From assembly GCA_028044295.1 (NCBI GenBank), contig JAOFSE010000002.1:123668-187667 (forward strand): a stretch of 64,000 nucleotides of DNA, in the 5' to 3' direction. Source of the DNA: Sulfurimonas sp. Lineage in GTDB: Bacteria; Campylobacterota; Campylobacteria; Campylobacterales; Sulfurimonadaceae. Positions 19,047 to 29,370 of this stretch are shown piece by piece. The first letter of the stretch is position 1. Each line of letters opens with the position of its first letter. The position numbers and the translations under genes were made by a program. The notes beneath the pieces were generated by a model. The model saw nothing but the letters and a program-made list of their open reading frames with translations. It was not told where the DNA came from and made no database searches.

Positions 19047-21450
19047 TGATTATGGAGAATTTCCATCGAATATACCAGTTATAGCAGAGGACGAACTTTT
19101 TTTATACCCATTTATGATTTCACCACTTTTTTTAAGTGATGAAAGCAATATTGAAGCTGCAACAAAAGCTATTGAAGAAAATTCTTTAGTAATTGTATGT
19201 CCTACGCAAGCATCAAAAGAAGGGGAAAGAGACTTTGACTCCTTATATGATGCAGGAGTAGTTGGCTCTATTATGAGAAAAGTGGCTTTACCAGATGGTA
19301 GAGTTAAGGTTCTTTTTCAAGGGCTTGCTCGTGCTAAAACATTTGGTAAAGTTTCGGATAACCCGTTAACTGCAAGTGTAGATATAATAGAAGCAGTAAA
19401 TGTTGATTCTTTAAAAATTGATGCTATTTTAGAAGTTGTTCGTGAAAAGGTTAGAACACTTTCAAGTGTAAGCAACTATTTTCCACCCGATTTACTAAGA
19501 ACAATAGAGGAAAATCATGATCATAATAGAATCATTGATTTAATATGTTCAAGTGTGAAACTAAAAAAAGAGCAAGCGTATAATCTTTTCGTAGAATTCG
19601 ATACTGAAAAAAGATTTCTAGATCTTATTGAGTACCTTATAGATGAAATTGAAGCAAATAAACTTCAAAAAGAGATTCGATCTAAGGTTCATACTCATAT
19701 AGAGAAGGTAAATAAAGAGTACTTCTTAAAAGAACAACTAAAACAGATACAAAAAGAACTTGGTAGTGATACTGCAAGAGATGAAGAGATTGAAGAGTAT
19801 CAAAAGAAATTAGAAGCAAAAAAAGACAAGATGGGTGAGGATGCTTATAAGGAAGTAAATAAGCAGATAGAGAGGTTCTCTCGTATGCATCCAGACTCTT
19901 CTGATGCGTCTATGACCCAAACTTATCTTGATTGGGTATTAGAGATTCCATTTGGTGACTTAAGTAAGAGAGCTTTACATATCTCTGATGTTGAAAAGCA
20001 ATTGGATAAAGATCACTATTCACTAGAAAAACCAAAAGAGAGAATCGCTGAATTTTTCGCAGTAAAAGAACTTATGGATCTAAGAGGTATAAAAGGTGAA
20101 AGTGCAGGAGCAATACTATGTTTCTCCGGACCTCCAGGTGTTGGTAAAACATCCCTAGCTAACTCCATAGCAAAAGCATTAAAAAGACCACTTGTGCGTA
20201 TAGCCCTTGGTGGACTCGAAGATGTTAATGAACTAAGAGGTCATAGAAGAACTTATGTTGGTGCTATGCCTGGACGTATTACACAGGGTTTAATAGACTC
20301 TAAAAAGATGAATCCAGTAGTTGTACTAGATGAGATAGATAAAGTTGCAAAATCAGGACGTGGTGATCCAACTGCTGCTTTACTAGAAATACTAGATCCA
20401 GAGCAAAATAAAGAATTTAGAGATTATTACCTGAACTTTAATATAGATCTTTCTAAGGTAATATTTATTGCTACTGCAAATGATGTAGGTCGTATTCCTG
20501 CACCTCTTCGTGATAGAATGGAATTTATCCAAATAAGTTCATATACACCTCAAGAAAAATTTGAGATTGCATCAAGATATCTTGTTCCTCAAGAGTTAAA
20601 AAAGCATGGTTTGAAAAAGAGTGAAGTTAGTATCTCTAAGCCAGCATTAAAAGAGCTTATACATAGTTATACGCGTGAAGCAGGAGTTAGAAACTTACGT
20701 CGTCGTCTTGCAAACATGTCAAGAAAAGTAGCACGTGAAATTTTAGAAAAACCAGAGACTAAAAAAGTTACTCTAAATCTTAAAAATCTAAAAGATTATT
20801 TTGATAAAACAGTATTTGAAATAGAGAAAACTACTAAAGTACCAGTAATTGGTGTAGTTAATGGACTAGCATGGACAGCAGTTGGTGGAGATGTACTTAA
20901 AATAGAGAGTATGCGTATCAAAGGTAAGGGTGGCATGCAATTAACTGGTAGTCTTGGTGAGGTGATGAAAGAGTCAGCTCGTATTGCATATAGTGTTGTT
21001 AAAAGTCTTATAGATACAAAAAAATTAAAAATAGATCCTAAAAATATTCCTATGACATTTAAAGAAAAAGAGGATAAGATTAAAATGGATCCTAGTGAAG
21101 TTTATAAACGATATGACCTACACCTTCATGTTCCAGATGGTGCAACACCAAAAGATGGACCAAGTGCAGGTATCGCTATGGTTAGTGTTATATCATCTAT
21201 ACTCAGTTCTAAAAAAGTTCGTTCAGAAATCGCAATGACTGGTGAAGTTTCATTAAGTGGAGATGTATTGCCAATTGGTGGACTTAAAGAGAAGTTAATT
21301 GCTGCACATAAAGCAGGAATGACTAAGGCTCTTATACCTATGAAAAACTACGAAAGAGATATAGAGGATATTCCTTTAGAAGTAAGAGAGTCTGTAGAGA
21401 TTATTGGTGTTACAAGAGTTGAAGAGGTTTTAAAAGAGATTCTAATATAG
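19036..21450 (+). CDS. lon: ATP-dependent protease Lon
   Basis: A cytoplasmic AAA+ serine protease for misfolded and regulatory proteins. It has an N-terminal LON substrate domain, a coiled coil, then Walker A GPPGVGKTS and Walker B VVLDEIDK. The C-terminal proteolytic domain has the catalytic serine in PKDGPSAGIAM and the lysine in GGLKEKLIAAHKAG. I prefer the ATG at 19036 (MKLSDYGEF, 804 residues) over the track's GTG at 19027, because AAAGGTGA is well placed before it. The start overlaps the bamD end, so the two are coupled. A strong terminator overlaps the stop codon. Confidence 0.96.
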   Translation: MKLSDYGEFPSNIPVIAEDELFLYPFMISPLFLSDESNIEAATKAIEENSLVIVCPTQASKEGERDFDSLYDAGVVGSIMRKVALPDGRVKVLFQGLARAKTFGKVSDNPLTASVDIIEAVNVDSLKIDAILEVVREKVRTLSSVSNYFPPDLLRTIEENHDHNRIIDLICSSVKLKKEQAYNLFVEFDTEKRFLDLIEYLIDEIEANKLQKEIRSKVHTHIEKVNKEYFLKEQLKQIQKELGSDTARDEEIEEYQKKLEAKKDKMGEDAYKEVNKQIERFSRMHPDSSDASMTQTYLDWVLEIPFGDLSKRALHISDVEKQLDKDHYSLEKPKERIAEFFAVKELMDLRGIKGESAGAILCFSGPPGVGKTSLANSIAKALKRPLVRIALGGLEDVNELRGHRRTYVGAMPGRITQGLIDSKKMNPVVVLDEIDKVAKSGRGDPTAALLEILDPEQNKEFRDYYLNFNIDLSKVIFIATANDVGRIPAPLRDRMEFIQISSYTPQEKFEIASRYLVPQELKKHGLKKSEVSISKPALKELIHSYTREAGVRNLRRRLANMSRKVAREILEKPETKKVTLNLKNLKDYFDKTVFEIEKTTKVPVIGVVNGLAWTAVGGDVLKIESMRIKGKGGMQLTGSLGEVMKESARIAYSVVKSLIDTKKLKIDPKNIPMTFKEKEDKIKMDPSEVYKRYDLHLHVPDGATPKDGPSAGIAMVSVISSILSSKKVRSEIAMTGEVSLSGDVLPIGGLKEKLIAAHKAGMTKALIPMKNYERDIEDIPLEVRESVEIIGVTRVEEVLKEILI

Positions 21451-21461
21451 AATCTCTTTTT
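21432..21461 (+). terminator. Rho-independent terminator of lon
   Basis: An 11-bp perfect stem (AAAAGAGATTC with GAATCTCTTTT) encloses a 7-base loop and ends in a T run. The loop contains most of the lon stop codon. Because the stem starts with A's, it may also terminate the convergent response-regulator operon. Confidence 0.85.
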
Positions 21462-21466
21462 GGTTA

Positions 21467-21841
21467 TTAAACTAAAATAGAAGATATTTTAGTGAATAGC
21501 TCACTATTTCTAATTGGTTTCATAAGAAACCCATTTGCTCCCAGCTCTAAAGCTTCACTTCTTTTTGTTTCATCTGTTGTTAAAACAATTATAGGCATTT
21601 GTTCTATATTTTCATCTGAACGTACAACTTTAAGTACTTCTATACCATTCATTACTGGCATAATAATATCAAGTAGCATAAGGTCTATATCTGGTCTACT
21701 TTTTATTACACCTATTGCGTCAGAACCATTTTTAGCCTCTAATACTTCTTTTACATCTTCATGTTTTGTAAGCATTGATTTTAAAAGCTTTAAGTTTATC
21801 ATATCGTCGTCTACTGCTAAAATTACTAATTCTTTTGACAT
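21467..21841 (-). CDS. Single-domain (CheY-like) response regulator
   Basis: A 124-residue receiver domain with no output domain. The phosphoacceptor aspartate is in DLMLLDIIMPVMNGIEVL; the acidic pair is VDDD near the N-terminus, the switch threonine lies in IIVLTTD, and the conserved lysine is in GFLMKPI. It is the last gene of a minus-strand phosphorelay set (PAS protein, Hpt protein, hybrid kinase, this regulator), 14 bases after the kinase. It could serve as the terminal acceptor or as a shuttle. No DNA-binding or enzymatic output is encoded alongside it. Confidence 0.92.
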   Translation of the reverse strand: MSKELVILAVDDDMINLKLLKSMLTKHEDVKEVLEAKNGSDAIGVIKSRPDIDLMLLDIIMPVMNGIEVLKVVRSDENIEQMPIIVLTTDETKRSEALELGANGFLMKPIRNSELFTKISSILV

Positions 21842-21855
21842 GTTTTACCTTTTGT

Positions 21856-24800
21856 TTATTTAGTAAAAAGAGATGAAATCAACTCTTTATTTACTGCATT
21901 TTTAATTATTTTATCTACATGTTGCTCATGAGTAGATGCATTTTTTGCTAGTGTATCATCAATTAAAACAATACTTGTAGTTAATGCATTGGAAGTACTT
22001 GTTTTTCTGATAGATGCTGTAGCATGTTCTAAGTTTAGACCAGGGTACTCTTTATCAAATAAAACAACTTTATATGAATCATTTTCTATAAGTTCATTAA
22101 AGTCTACTACAGATGATGAAACTTCATAGCTTATATTCATTTTATCCATTATTCTAGTATATAGCTTAGTCTCAAAACTACTTTTCTTAGCTAATAAAAT
22201 ATCCGCTCTATATTTAGCTGTTTTCTTCTGAGTATCAACTATAACTTCAGGTACTGACTCTTTTTCAACAACTTGCTCTTTTCTAGGAGAGTTCATATGT
22301 TCTACGATATGATCTGATAAGAATTGATTTAAAAGAAAAATAATATCTTCACGAATTAAAGGTTTAGTAGTATATTCATCCAATCCTGCTGCTAAGAACT
22401 TTTCTCTATCACCTTTAAGTGCATTGGCAGTTAAAGCTACTATAGGTATATGCGCTTTTCCATGATCTTCTTCCCACTCTAAAATCTCTTGAGTTGCTTC
22501 TACCCCATCTAAAAATGGCATTTGTATATCCATGAAAATCATGTCGAAATTGCCATCTTTTCTTTTTTGGAAAGCCTCTAGACCATTGTTAGCTATAGTA
22601 ATATTTAATCCTAAGTCTTCGAGAGTTCTTTTAATCAGTTTTTGATTAATTATATTATCTTCAGCAATTAAGACATTTGCCATAAATTTAGAAGTATGAG
22701 AGTCAAACTTTTTACGAGCCTCTTTTTTTACAGTTTTCTTTCCTGTAGTTTTTGACTGAGAATAGTTCTCTAAAGTCTGTTTTAGTTTAGATGAGTGTAG
22801 AGGTTCATAAAGAGTTTTGAATATATCAAGATTCAGTGAGTCTATTTTTCTCATTAGATTAGATTTAGTAAGTACTATAAGTTCTTGAGGAAGTTTTGAC
22901 ACCTCTTCTAATATATCCTCATCAACATAATCGAAGTCAACTATAACAAGGTTGTAATTTGTATCTTTTTGTAGCATAGATACTTTAGATATGTCTTTAA
23001 ATGTTGTATATCCTACACCATAGTAGTCTAGATACTCTCTTAAATACTTATCTTGTTTTTTAAGTTTTAGGGAATCACTTAGTATTAAAGCATTTAATGA
23101 GTGGAAACTATCTTGTGTACTCTCATTTAATGTTTCAACCTCTTCTAGTTCAATTGTAAAGAAGAATGTTGTTCCTTCACCAGGTTTTGAATTAAGATCA
23201 AGTGTACCACCCATAAGCTCGATAAAGTTACTAGAAATTGTAAGTCCTAGACCTGTACCACCGTATTTACGTGTAATTGATGTATCTGCTTGTGAAAATG
23301 CTTCAAATATTTTAGCTTTTTGTTCACCAGTAACACCAATACCACTATCTTGAATCTCAAACTTAATTCTTGTCTTACCAATTTCGTCACAATTAACTTT
23401 TCTGATATCAACGTTGATAGAACCAGCGTTGTTTGTGAATTTAACAGCATTTGAAAGAAGGTTAATTACAACCTCTTTTATCTTAGTAGGATCACCTTTT
23501 AAAGGGAATTCTAATTGAGGGTCAATATAACATCCAAGATTAATATGTTTTTCTGCTGCACGAACAGCATAAACTTCGACAGCACTTTCAAATTCAACAA
23601 TTGGGTTGAATGCTATATCTTCAATTTCTAGTTTATTAGATTCAATTTTAGATAGGTCAAGAATATTATTAATAATTTCAAGAAGGTTTTCAGATGACTT
23701 TTCAATAATATCAACAAACTCACCTTGTTCTTCTTCGAGACCAGAATCTTTTAATAGTTCAGTAAACCCAACAATACCATTTAGAGGTGTACGAATTTCA
23801 TGAGACATATTTGCCAAGAACATAGATTTAGCTTCACTAGCTTCTTGAGCTGATAATTTATCTTGTTTAGTCTGTTCAATAATCTCTTCTAGAATTTCGT
23901 AAGCTCTATTTGTTCCTTCTGAAGTATGCAGGTTGATTTTAGAATCTTTTGCATCTGTATCTTCAGCAACTTTTTTAAGTACACCCTCAAGATTCTTGAT
24001 ATTTGCAGAAATTTCATTTGATAGTAAGAAACCAAGTGCACCAAGGAGGATAGCTATAATCCATATAGTAAATGTAATAATGAGTATTTGAAGAGACTCT
24101 TCTTGTACTGTCTGAGCTCTTTTTGACATAGCGCCGATTAGAATATCTTCAGCTTGTGTTAAAACATTAATCTTTTCAGACAACATTGTAAACCAGATAC
24201 CAGAACTAATTTCATATTCACCACTATCTGAGACGGTAATAATAGCTGTTCTTTCAGCATTGATATCTTCTAGAAGTTCAACAGTATCTTCATTCTTAAA
24301 TATAGACTCAAATGATGCTATTAAACCTTTGTCCTGTAGACGAGAATAGTCAAAAGAATCGGCCTTACCAATAATAGAAATCCATTTATTTAAATCATCT
24401 TCAGTTAGTGGAGTTGAACGGGATATCATAAATGACATATATCCCCTCTCTACTCCAGAAGCTTCTTTTGCATGAACCATAGAAATATATATAGAGTATA
24501 ACTCTAGGATTTCTTGATCAATTTGATTTTTTGTAATTTGTTGAAGTTGTTTTACAAACCCCTCTTGAGCATTTCCATATACATCGTTAAACATCTCATC
24601 GAAGTCAATGTTGTTTTCATCTATTAGAGGTCTTGTTGCGTTGATTTGTTTAGATACATTTTCTACATAAGATATATTCTCACATGCTAAACATGGGTCA
24701 ACTTTATTGGACTCATGAGTATGTAGTTTTTTATCAGATTTAGTTGTACTAATATAAGCATTTATTTTTGTGTCAACAACTTTTCTTTGCTGTGTAAGAG

Positions 24801-25035
24801 ATTTTAATATATTTCCCTCTTGATTACCTAAGTACATAGCACTCATACCACGTTCACGTGCAACATTACCAATAATATCATTTAGATATTTGTTTTGGTT
24901 AAGTTTATTTTTTAACTGTTGTGCAGATTCATAAGCCAAATATGAATGGTAAACATAGTAACTTGTCATCGAGAAAAGTACCACAATAGGTACTAGAGAA
25001 ATTAGTCTTAGTCTGTTTTTTAGTCCAAGTTGCAT
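21856..25035 (-). CDS. Hybrid sensor histidine kinase with NIT-like periplasmic sensor
   Basis: A 1059-residue membrane kinase. A first TM helix (about residues 11-29) leads into a periplasmic helical sensor of about 280 residues with RERGMSAMYLGNQ, typical of nitrate/nitrite-sensing (NIT) type domains. Inside it lies HTHESNKVDPCLACEN, a His/Cys cluster that could bind a metal. A second TM helix lies near 315-340. Then come HisKA (FLANMSHEIRTPLNG, phospho-His in SHEIR), HATPase_c (NLLSNAVKFTN, GTGLGLTIS), a degenerate receiver, a complete receiver (IAEDNIINQ, MIFMDIQMPFLDG) and a degenerate receiver-like end. It shares one base with the Hpt gene stop (TAATG), so both are coupled. Confidence 0.92.
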   Translation of the reverse strand: MQLGLKNRLRLISLVPIVVLFSMTSYYVYHSYLAYESAQQLKNKLNQNKYLNDIIGNVARERGMSAMYLGNQEGNILKSLTQQRKVVDTKINAYISTTKSDKKLHTHESNKVDPCLACENISYVENVSKQINATRPLIDENNIDFDEMFNDVYGNAQEGFVKQLQQITKNQIDQEILELYSIYISMVHAKEASGVERGYMSFMISRSTPLTEDDLNKWISIIGKADSFDYSRLQDKGLIASFESIFKNEDTVELLEDINAERTAIITVSDSGEYEISSGIWFTMLSEKINVLTQAEDILIGAMSKRAQTVQEESLQILIITFTIWIIAILLGALGFLLSNEISANIKNLEGVLKKVAEDTDAKDSKINLHTSEGTNRAYEILEEIIEQTKQDKLSAQEASEAKSMFLANMSHEIRTPLNGIVGFTELLKDSGLEEEQGEFVDIIEKSSENLLEIINNILDLSKIESNKLEIEDIAFNPIVEFESAVEVYAVRAAEKHINLGCYIDPQLEFPLKGDPTKIKEVVINLLSNAVKFTNNAGSINVDIRKVNCDEIGKTRIKFEIQDSGIGVTGEQKAKIFEAFSQADTSITRKYGGTGLGLTISSNFIELMGGTLDLNSKPGEGTTFFFTIELEEVETLNESTQDSFHSLNALILSDSLKLKKQDKYLREYLDYYGVGYTTFKDISKVSMLQKDTNYNLVIVDFDYVDEDILEEVSKLPQELIVLTKSNLMRKIDSLNLDIFKTLYEPLHSSKLKQTLENYSQSKTTGKKTVKKEARKKFDSHTSKFMANVLIAEDNIINQKLIKRTLEDLGLNITIANNGLEAFQKRKDGNFDMIFMDIQMPFLDGVEATQEILEWEEDHGKAHIPIVALTANALKGDREKFLAAGLDEYTTKPLIREDIIFLLNQFLSDHIVEHMNSPRKEQVVEKESVPEVIVDTQKKTAKYRADILLAKKSSFETKLYTRIMDKMNISYEVSSSVVDFNELIENDSYKVVLFDKEYPGLNLEHATASIRKTSTSNALTTSIVLIDDTLAKNASTHEQHVDKIIKNAVNKELISSLFTK

Positions 25036-26633
25036 TAGTTACTCTCCAAGTTTGATATTTGATCTAGTTGAGCACTAACGATCTGTACATGTTCTTTTAC
25101 ATCTTGTGAGCTTAGTGCACCCACTATCTCATCTAGTTCAGTGTCAAATCTATGAATTCTCATATTATCACTCATACCTTTCATTTTACTAGCAGTTGTT
25201 TTACAAGCTGTTAGGTTGTTTTCTTCAGCAGCTTGAACAATTGTATTTATCATCTCTTTTGACTCTTGAATAAAATCATCAAATAGTTCATTGAAACTCT
25301 CTATGTCCAATCCAAAGTCATTAGCTATGCTAGCTTTGTCATAAATCACTTCTTCTTCTTGAGGTATTTCAATATCATCCTCTAATGTAGGAAGGTTCTC
25401 TTCATCAATAGCTTCATTGACAGGTGCTACAAATTCATCATCTGCTAGTTCAGGAAGTGATATGGCTTCAGGAACATGTATATCAAGTATCTCTTCTTCA
25501 ACAACAGTTTCTTCTTGTTTTGGAACTTCTGGAGTATTGTCATTTTTGAAAGATAATACAAATTCATCTTCCTCATCATCTTCTTCTTCTGGGATAACAA
25601 CTTCTTCATTTACAGAAGGGATGTCAGCTGGTGCATTACCAAGTTTGTTAATCATAATGTAAAAGTTATCTAGATTAGTCAATATCTCATCACTGTCCTC
25701 AGATGAGTTAATTGTCGTTAGGGCATCTAGTGCATCTTGAATTCTAAGGTTGGCAGCAACACCTTTGAGTTTATGAGATTGTATTTTTAGATGATCAAGG
25801 TCATTATCTCTTACTGAATTATATAGCTCAGTTTTAAAACTATCAGCTTGAGAGATAAAGTCTTCAATAAATTCTTGAATTAGATCAACCGGCAGTCCAA
25901 GCTCATCTGAAGCTACATGAGGATTATATACATAATCTGAAAACTCACCTTCAATTTCTTGAGAAGGTTGACTTACAGGAGGAGTTACTTTCTCTTGAAC
26001 CTCAGGAGTTGGTTCTGGCTCAGTATACACTTCTTCATCTGTGTCATCCATATCTATTTGTAGTGGCTCTTCATCGACAGCGAAGTTCTCTTCCGTAACT
26101 ATGTTGTTTTCATACATATCCATTTTTGTTGAAGCTTCAGGTTCACTTTCTTCATATGGGTCAAAAGCTACTGCAGTTGTTTCTTTACTTGGTGATTGAG
26201 TATGAGTTATAGAACCTTTTTCAGTGAATAGCTCAGTAGCCTCGGTTGTAGAAACTGGAGCTTCTCGTGTAGAAATATCTGATGATAATCTATCTAATTG
26301 TGAACCGGATAGTTGTCTAAGATTTGTAAGCTCTATTAGATACGCATTTGAACTAGGGTTGTCAACTAAAAATATAGTTTTTATATTTATTACTGTTGAA
26401 AAGTTCTTGTTTTTAATATGAATAATAGCTTTTGCTTCAGCTCCACTACCATCTAAAACATAATCAATCCAGTGAACATGTTTAAAGTTATGTATATGAC
26501 CAGGTGTTTTGACAAATAGATCTGCAAAATCTGCCGCTTCAGCACGCAGGTCTGCTAAGTCAGATAAACCTAAAGCTGTTATATCGGCTTCATCAATTCC
26601 TAGAAATTCTTTTTTATAGTTATAAATTAGCAT
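25035..26633 (-). CDS. Double-Hpt phosphotransfer protein, second Hpt without histidine
   Basis: A 532-residue soluble protein. The first 115 residues form a small PAS-like or cache-like fold that I cannot name. A long acidic low-complexity linker follows. A first Hpt domain (about residues 240-335) carries the phosphorylatable histidine in SHKLKG (His287). Another acidic linker leads to a second Hpt-like domain (about 435-525) where the same position reads ASKMKG, so serine replaces the histidine. The protein should relay phosphate between the hybrid kinase receiver and the stand-alone regulator, while the second domain could only dock receivers. It is coupled to the kinase gene by a one-base overlap. 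Confidence 0.85.
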   Translation of the reverse strand: MLIYNYKKEFLGIDEADITALGLSDLADLRAEAADFADLFVKTPGHIHNFKHVHWIDYVLDGSGAEAKAIIHIKNKNFSTVINIKTIFLVDNPSSNAYLIELTNLRQLSGSQLDRLSSDISTREAPVSTTEATELFTEKGSITHTQSPSKETTAVAFDPYEESEPEASTKMDMYENNIVTEENFAVDEEPLQIDMDDTDEEVYTEPEPTPEVQEKVTPPVSQPSQEIEGEFSDYVYNPHVASDELGLPVDLIQEFIEDFISQADSFKTELYNSVRDNDLDHLKIQSHKLKGVAANLRIQDALDALTTINSSEDSDEILTNLDNFYIMINKLGNAPADIPSVNEEVVIPEEEDDEEDEFVLSFKNDNTPEVPKQEETVVEEEILDIHVPEAISLPELADDEFVAPVNEAIDEENLPTLEDDIEIPQEEEVIYDKASIANDFGLDIESFNELFDDFIQESKEMINTIVQAAEENNLTACKTTASKMKGMSDNMRIHRFDTELDEIVGALSSQDVKEHVQIVSAQLDQISNLESN

Positions 26634-26642
26634 ATAGAACCC

Positions 26643-27053
26643 TTACTTTTTTGTTTGATTGTTGTTGAAGATTTTTTCATTTTCTTTAATGTTTTTTCGT
26701 GGACTTGGTTTACTAACAGATATGTAACCTGTCACCTGTTCTTGGTCATCAAAAATTGGTGCTATTTCCATGTCAACCCAGTAGAACATACCATCTTTAC
26801 GTAAGTTCTTAAGAGGACCGTTCCATACTTGTCCACTTTTTAATGCTGTCCACATTTTATCAAAGACCTCATTTGGAGCACTTGGGTGTCTTATAATGTC
26901 ATGGTTACTTTCGATTAATTCAGTTGATGTATATCCTGATATCTCACAAAATTTTCTATTTACAAAAGTAATATTACCATCTACGTCTGTTTGACTAATG
27001 GCAACTCTTCCTTCGTAAATAAACTCTTCATTTTTTGGTACAACTTTGTCCAT
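26643..27053 (-). CDS. PAS-domain sensor protein (Aer-like)
   Basis: A 136-residue protein that is almost entirely one PAS domain: ISQTDVDGNITFVNRKFCEISGY, NHDIIRHPSAPNEVFDKMW, then NLRKDGMFYWVDMEIAPIFDD and GYISVSKP. The DIIRHP and YWV segments recall FAD-binding PAS domains of Aer-type redox or energy taxis receptors, but there is no transmembrane helix or signalling domain. It heads the phosphorelay genes, 9 bases upstream of the Hpt gene, so it could present a redox signal to the kinase by protein contact. Cofactor binding is inference. Confidence 0.85.
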   Translation of the reverse strand: MDKVVPKNEEFIYEGRVAISQTDVDGNITFVNRKFCEISGYTSTELIESNHDIIRHPSAPNEVFDKMWTALKSGQVWNGPLKNLRKDGMFYWVDMEIAPIFDDQEQVTGYISVSKPSPRKNIKENEKIFNNNQTKK

Positions 27054-27122
27054 AAAAAACCCTTATATATAGGTGGTGTCATAAATTGTACTAAATATAT
27101 CATGAATAGTTTAAAATAAAAC

Positions 27123-28925
27123 TTATTTATAAATGTTTTTTATAATTTGTGCATCTTTTGAGTTTAAAACTGAACTTATATCCTCTATACTTAACTTTTT
27201 AAGTGCTTCAAAAGTACCAAAGTGATTAAGTAGCTTAATGACTTTGGCTTGAGAAATTCCTTTTAATGTAAGCAGTTGACTCTCTTGATCTAACTTTAGC
27301 TTTGTTTTTTTATGAAAGTTTATTGCAGAGCGGTGTGCTTCATCTCTAAGGTTTTGAGCCCATTGAAGCCTTTTATCACTGTTTTTTAGTCTAAATACAT
27401 CATCTTTTGTGTGAATGATATCATTAGCTTTCCCCTTCGCTCTATGAGCTTTAGCATCTATTTTTTCTTTGGATATTGCAATTACATCGATAAATACACC
27501 ATTTGAGTCTAGTATTTCTAATGCTAGTTTTAATAGAGTGGCACCACCATCAAGTACCCATAAATCAGGAGGGGAGTTTTTAGAAAAACTATCTACTCTT
27601 CTACTTAATGTTTCTCTCATTTGTGAGTATTCATCTTTTGAATCAAGATGATACGTTCGATATGATTTTTTATCAAATTTAGAATTTTCATAAACCACCA
27701 TAGCGCCAACTGTTGCTACACCTGACATATGTGAGTTGTCAAATATTTCTACACGAGATGGGACTCTTTGTAGTTGAAACAACTCTTTGATGTCATTTAG
27801 AATTTCAGAGTTATTTTGTTTTTTGTCTTTTTTTAGTAACTCTTTAGCATTTAGTATTGCTAAATCTACAAGATGTTTTTTATCACCTTTTTTTGGCATT
27901 TTTATATCTGCTTTTTTGGCAAAAATTTTAGATAAATGCTCTTTTATGATTTCTACATGTAGAAATTCTTTTGCTACTAAGATAGGTGCCGTGATTGGTG
28001 GCTTTTCATCTTTATAAAAATCTATAAGTACTCTTTGGTATAACTCATCTTCATCATATCCATCATTTATTTGTATGTAATCATGTGAAGATGAGATGAT
28101 TTTTCCATTTCTCATAAATATTCTTACTACAACAGCTCTAGTTTTAGAACTCTCAATCACAAATATGTCGTAATTCTCATTACTTGCAAAATCAATTTCA
28201 CTTCTGATTTCACTTTTACCAATTCTCTCTATCCTATCACGAATTTCTGTGGCTTCTTCAAAACGTAACTCTTCGGCATAAAAGGCCATTTTATCGCTTA
28301 ACTTTTCAAGTAGAGACTTTTTGTTTTCTATTAGATACTGTGCTTGGTCTAGCTCTTTTTTATATGTTTCTTTTGATATATCTAATTCACACGGACCTAG
28401 ACATTGATCTATTTGATAGTATAGACATAGTTTTTTAGACTTTAAACACCCTTTTTTTTGAACAAGCTTACATGTCTCATATATAGAATCTAAAATATCT
28501 TTTGCTCCTACCGAGTAGGGTCCATAGTATTTTATAGTTGATGATTTGATGATTTTTCTTGTTATCTCAAATCTTGGATATTCGTGAGAGAAGTCTACGT
28601 ATATATAGGGATAAGTTTTATCATCACGAAGTAAAATATTGTACTTAGGGTTTAACTGTTTAATAAGTGAGTTTTCAAGAATCAGGGCATCATGCTCTGA
28701 GTTTACAACTATGTAGTTTAATGATACTACTTGTTCTATCATCTTTGTAATTCTAAGAGATAGATTAGAGTTTGCTTTTAGCTCAGGGGTAAAGTTAAAG
28801 TAGCTCTTTACCCTGTTAGATAAATTCTTAGCTTTTCCTATATAAAGTAGCCGACCATCTTTATCAAAATATTGATATATTCCAGCGGATGAAGGAAGTT
28901 GCTTTATGGTTTCAATCAGAGTCAT
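27123..28925 (-). CDS. uvrC: Excinuclease ABC subunit C
   Basis: UvrC makes both incisions in nucleotide excision repair. The 600 residues are normal. The GIY-YIG nuclease domain is at the N-terminus ([31 protein letters not shown]), a UVR motif lies near residue 205-240 ([24 protein letters not shown]), the RNase H-like half shows [10 protein letters not shown] and WVLDGG, and a C-terminal HhH pair ends the protein ([22 protein letters not shown]). A Cys cluster ([24 protein letters not shown]) suggests an iron-sulfur or zinc site as in other UvrC. The ATG overlaps the DciA-like gene by 14 bases. Confidence 0.96.
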   Translation of the reverse strand: MTLIETIKQLPSSAGIYQYFDKDGRLLYIGKAKNLSNRVKSYFNFTPELKANSNLSLRITKMIEQVVSLNYIVVNSEHDALILENSLIKQLNPKYNILLRDDKTYPYIYVDFSHEYPRFEITRKIIKSSTIKYYGPYSVGAKDILDSIYETCKLVQKKGCLKSKKLCLYYQIDQCLGPCELDISKETYKKELDQAQYLIENKKSLLEKLSDKMAFYAEELRFEEATEIRDRIERIGKSEIRSEIDFASNENYDIFVIESSKTRAVVVRIFMRNGKIISSSHDYIQINDGYDEDELYQRVLIDFYKDEKPPITAPILVAKEFLHVEIIKEHLSKIFAKKADIKMPKKGDKKHLVDLAILNAKELLKKDKKQNNSEILNDIKELFQLQRVPSRVEIFDNSHMSGVATVGAMVVYENSKFDKKSYRTYHLDSKDEYSQMRETLSRRVDSFSKNSPPDLWVLDGGATLLKLALEILDSNGVFIDVIAISKEKIDAKAHRAKGKANDIIHTKDDVFRLKNSDKRLQWAQNLRDEAHRSAINFHKKTKLKLDQESQLLTLKGISQAKVIKLLNHFGTFEALKKLSIEDISSVLNSKDAQIIKNIYK

Positions 28926-29370
28926 TTTTTGCTTTTATAATATCTTGAATACTTTTTACAAGTGAGTTTAATTTCTCATCTTTAATTTCTACATTTATTT
29001 TTCCAGAAGCTCTCTCTGGATATACATGTTTGGTAGTATTTGTTTCTACATGTAGAGCTTTTTTTGGTGTGTGAGTAACAAAGGCTTTTATATCATTAAA
29101 TAAAGCTTCTTCACACTCCTTACATTCATCAGGAGTATGGAAATTTAAAGCGCTTTTAATGCTTTGTATACTATTATCAAACTCTTGTTTTCCAACAGGA
29201 TGATTAAATACAAAAAATAGAGTTTTGTTTTTAATATATGCAAAGTTTATCATCTTCCTAACAGGTGGTGTAAACATAGACTGTACTATATTGATACACT
29301 TATAATAAGATAATTTAGAAAATTGAGGTTTACTTTGAATAGAATTAATAATTTGACCAGCGTTTTTCAT
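28912..29370 (-). CDS. DUF721/DciA-like protein
   Basis: A 152-residue protein whose first 80 residues ([41 protein letters not shown]) follow the layout of the DUF721 family, to which the DnaB-helicase loader DciA belongs. A CKEC pair occurs near residue 100. The C-terminal third is charged and probably flexible. It is the first gene of the uvrC run and overlaps uvrC. Its 5' end overlaps, head to head, the leader of the small lipoprotein gene on the opposite strand. The family call is moderate, since DUF721 is weakly conserved, and a helicase-loading role is inference. Confidence 0.6.
   Translation of the reverse strand: MKNAGQIINSIQSKPQFSKLSYYKCINIVQSMFTPPVRKMINFAYIKNKTLFFVFNHPVGKQEFDNSIQSIKSALNFHTPDECKECEEALFNDIKAFVTHTPKKALHVETNTTKHVYPERASGKINVEIKDEKLNSLVKSIQDIIKAKNDSD

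Noticed and set aside
25417-25662. Serine-rich plus-strand ORF
   Set aside because: Complement of the acidic linker of the Hpt protein; the Ser/Thr bias is the mirror of Glu/Asp codons.
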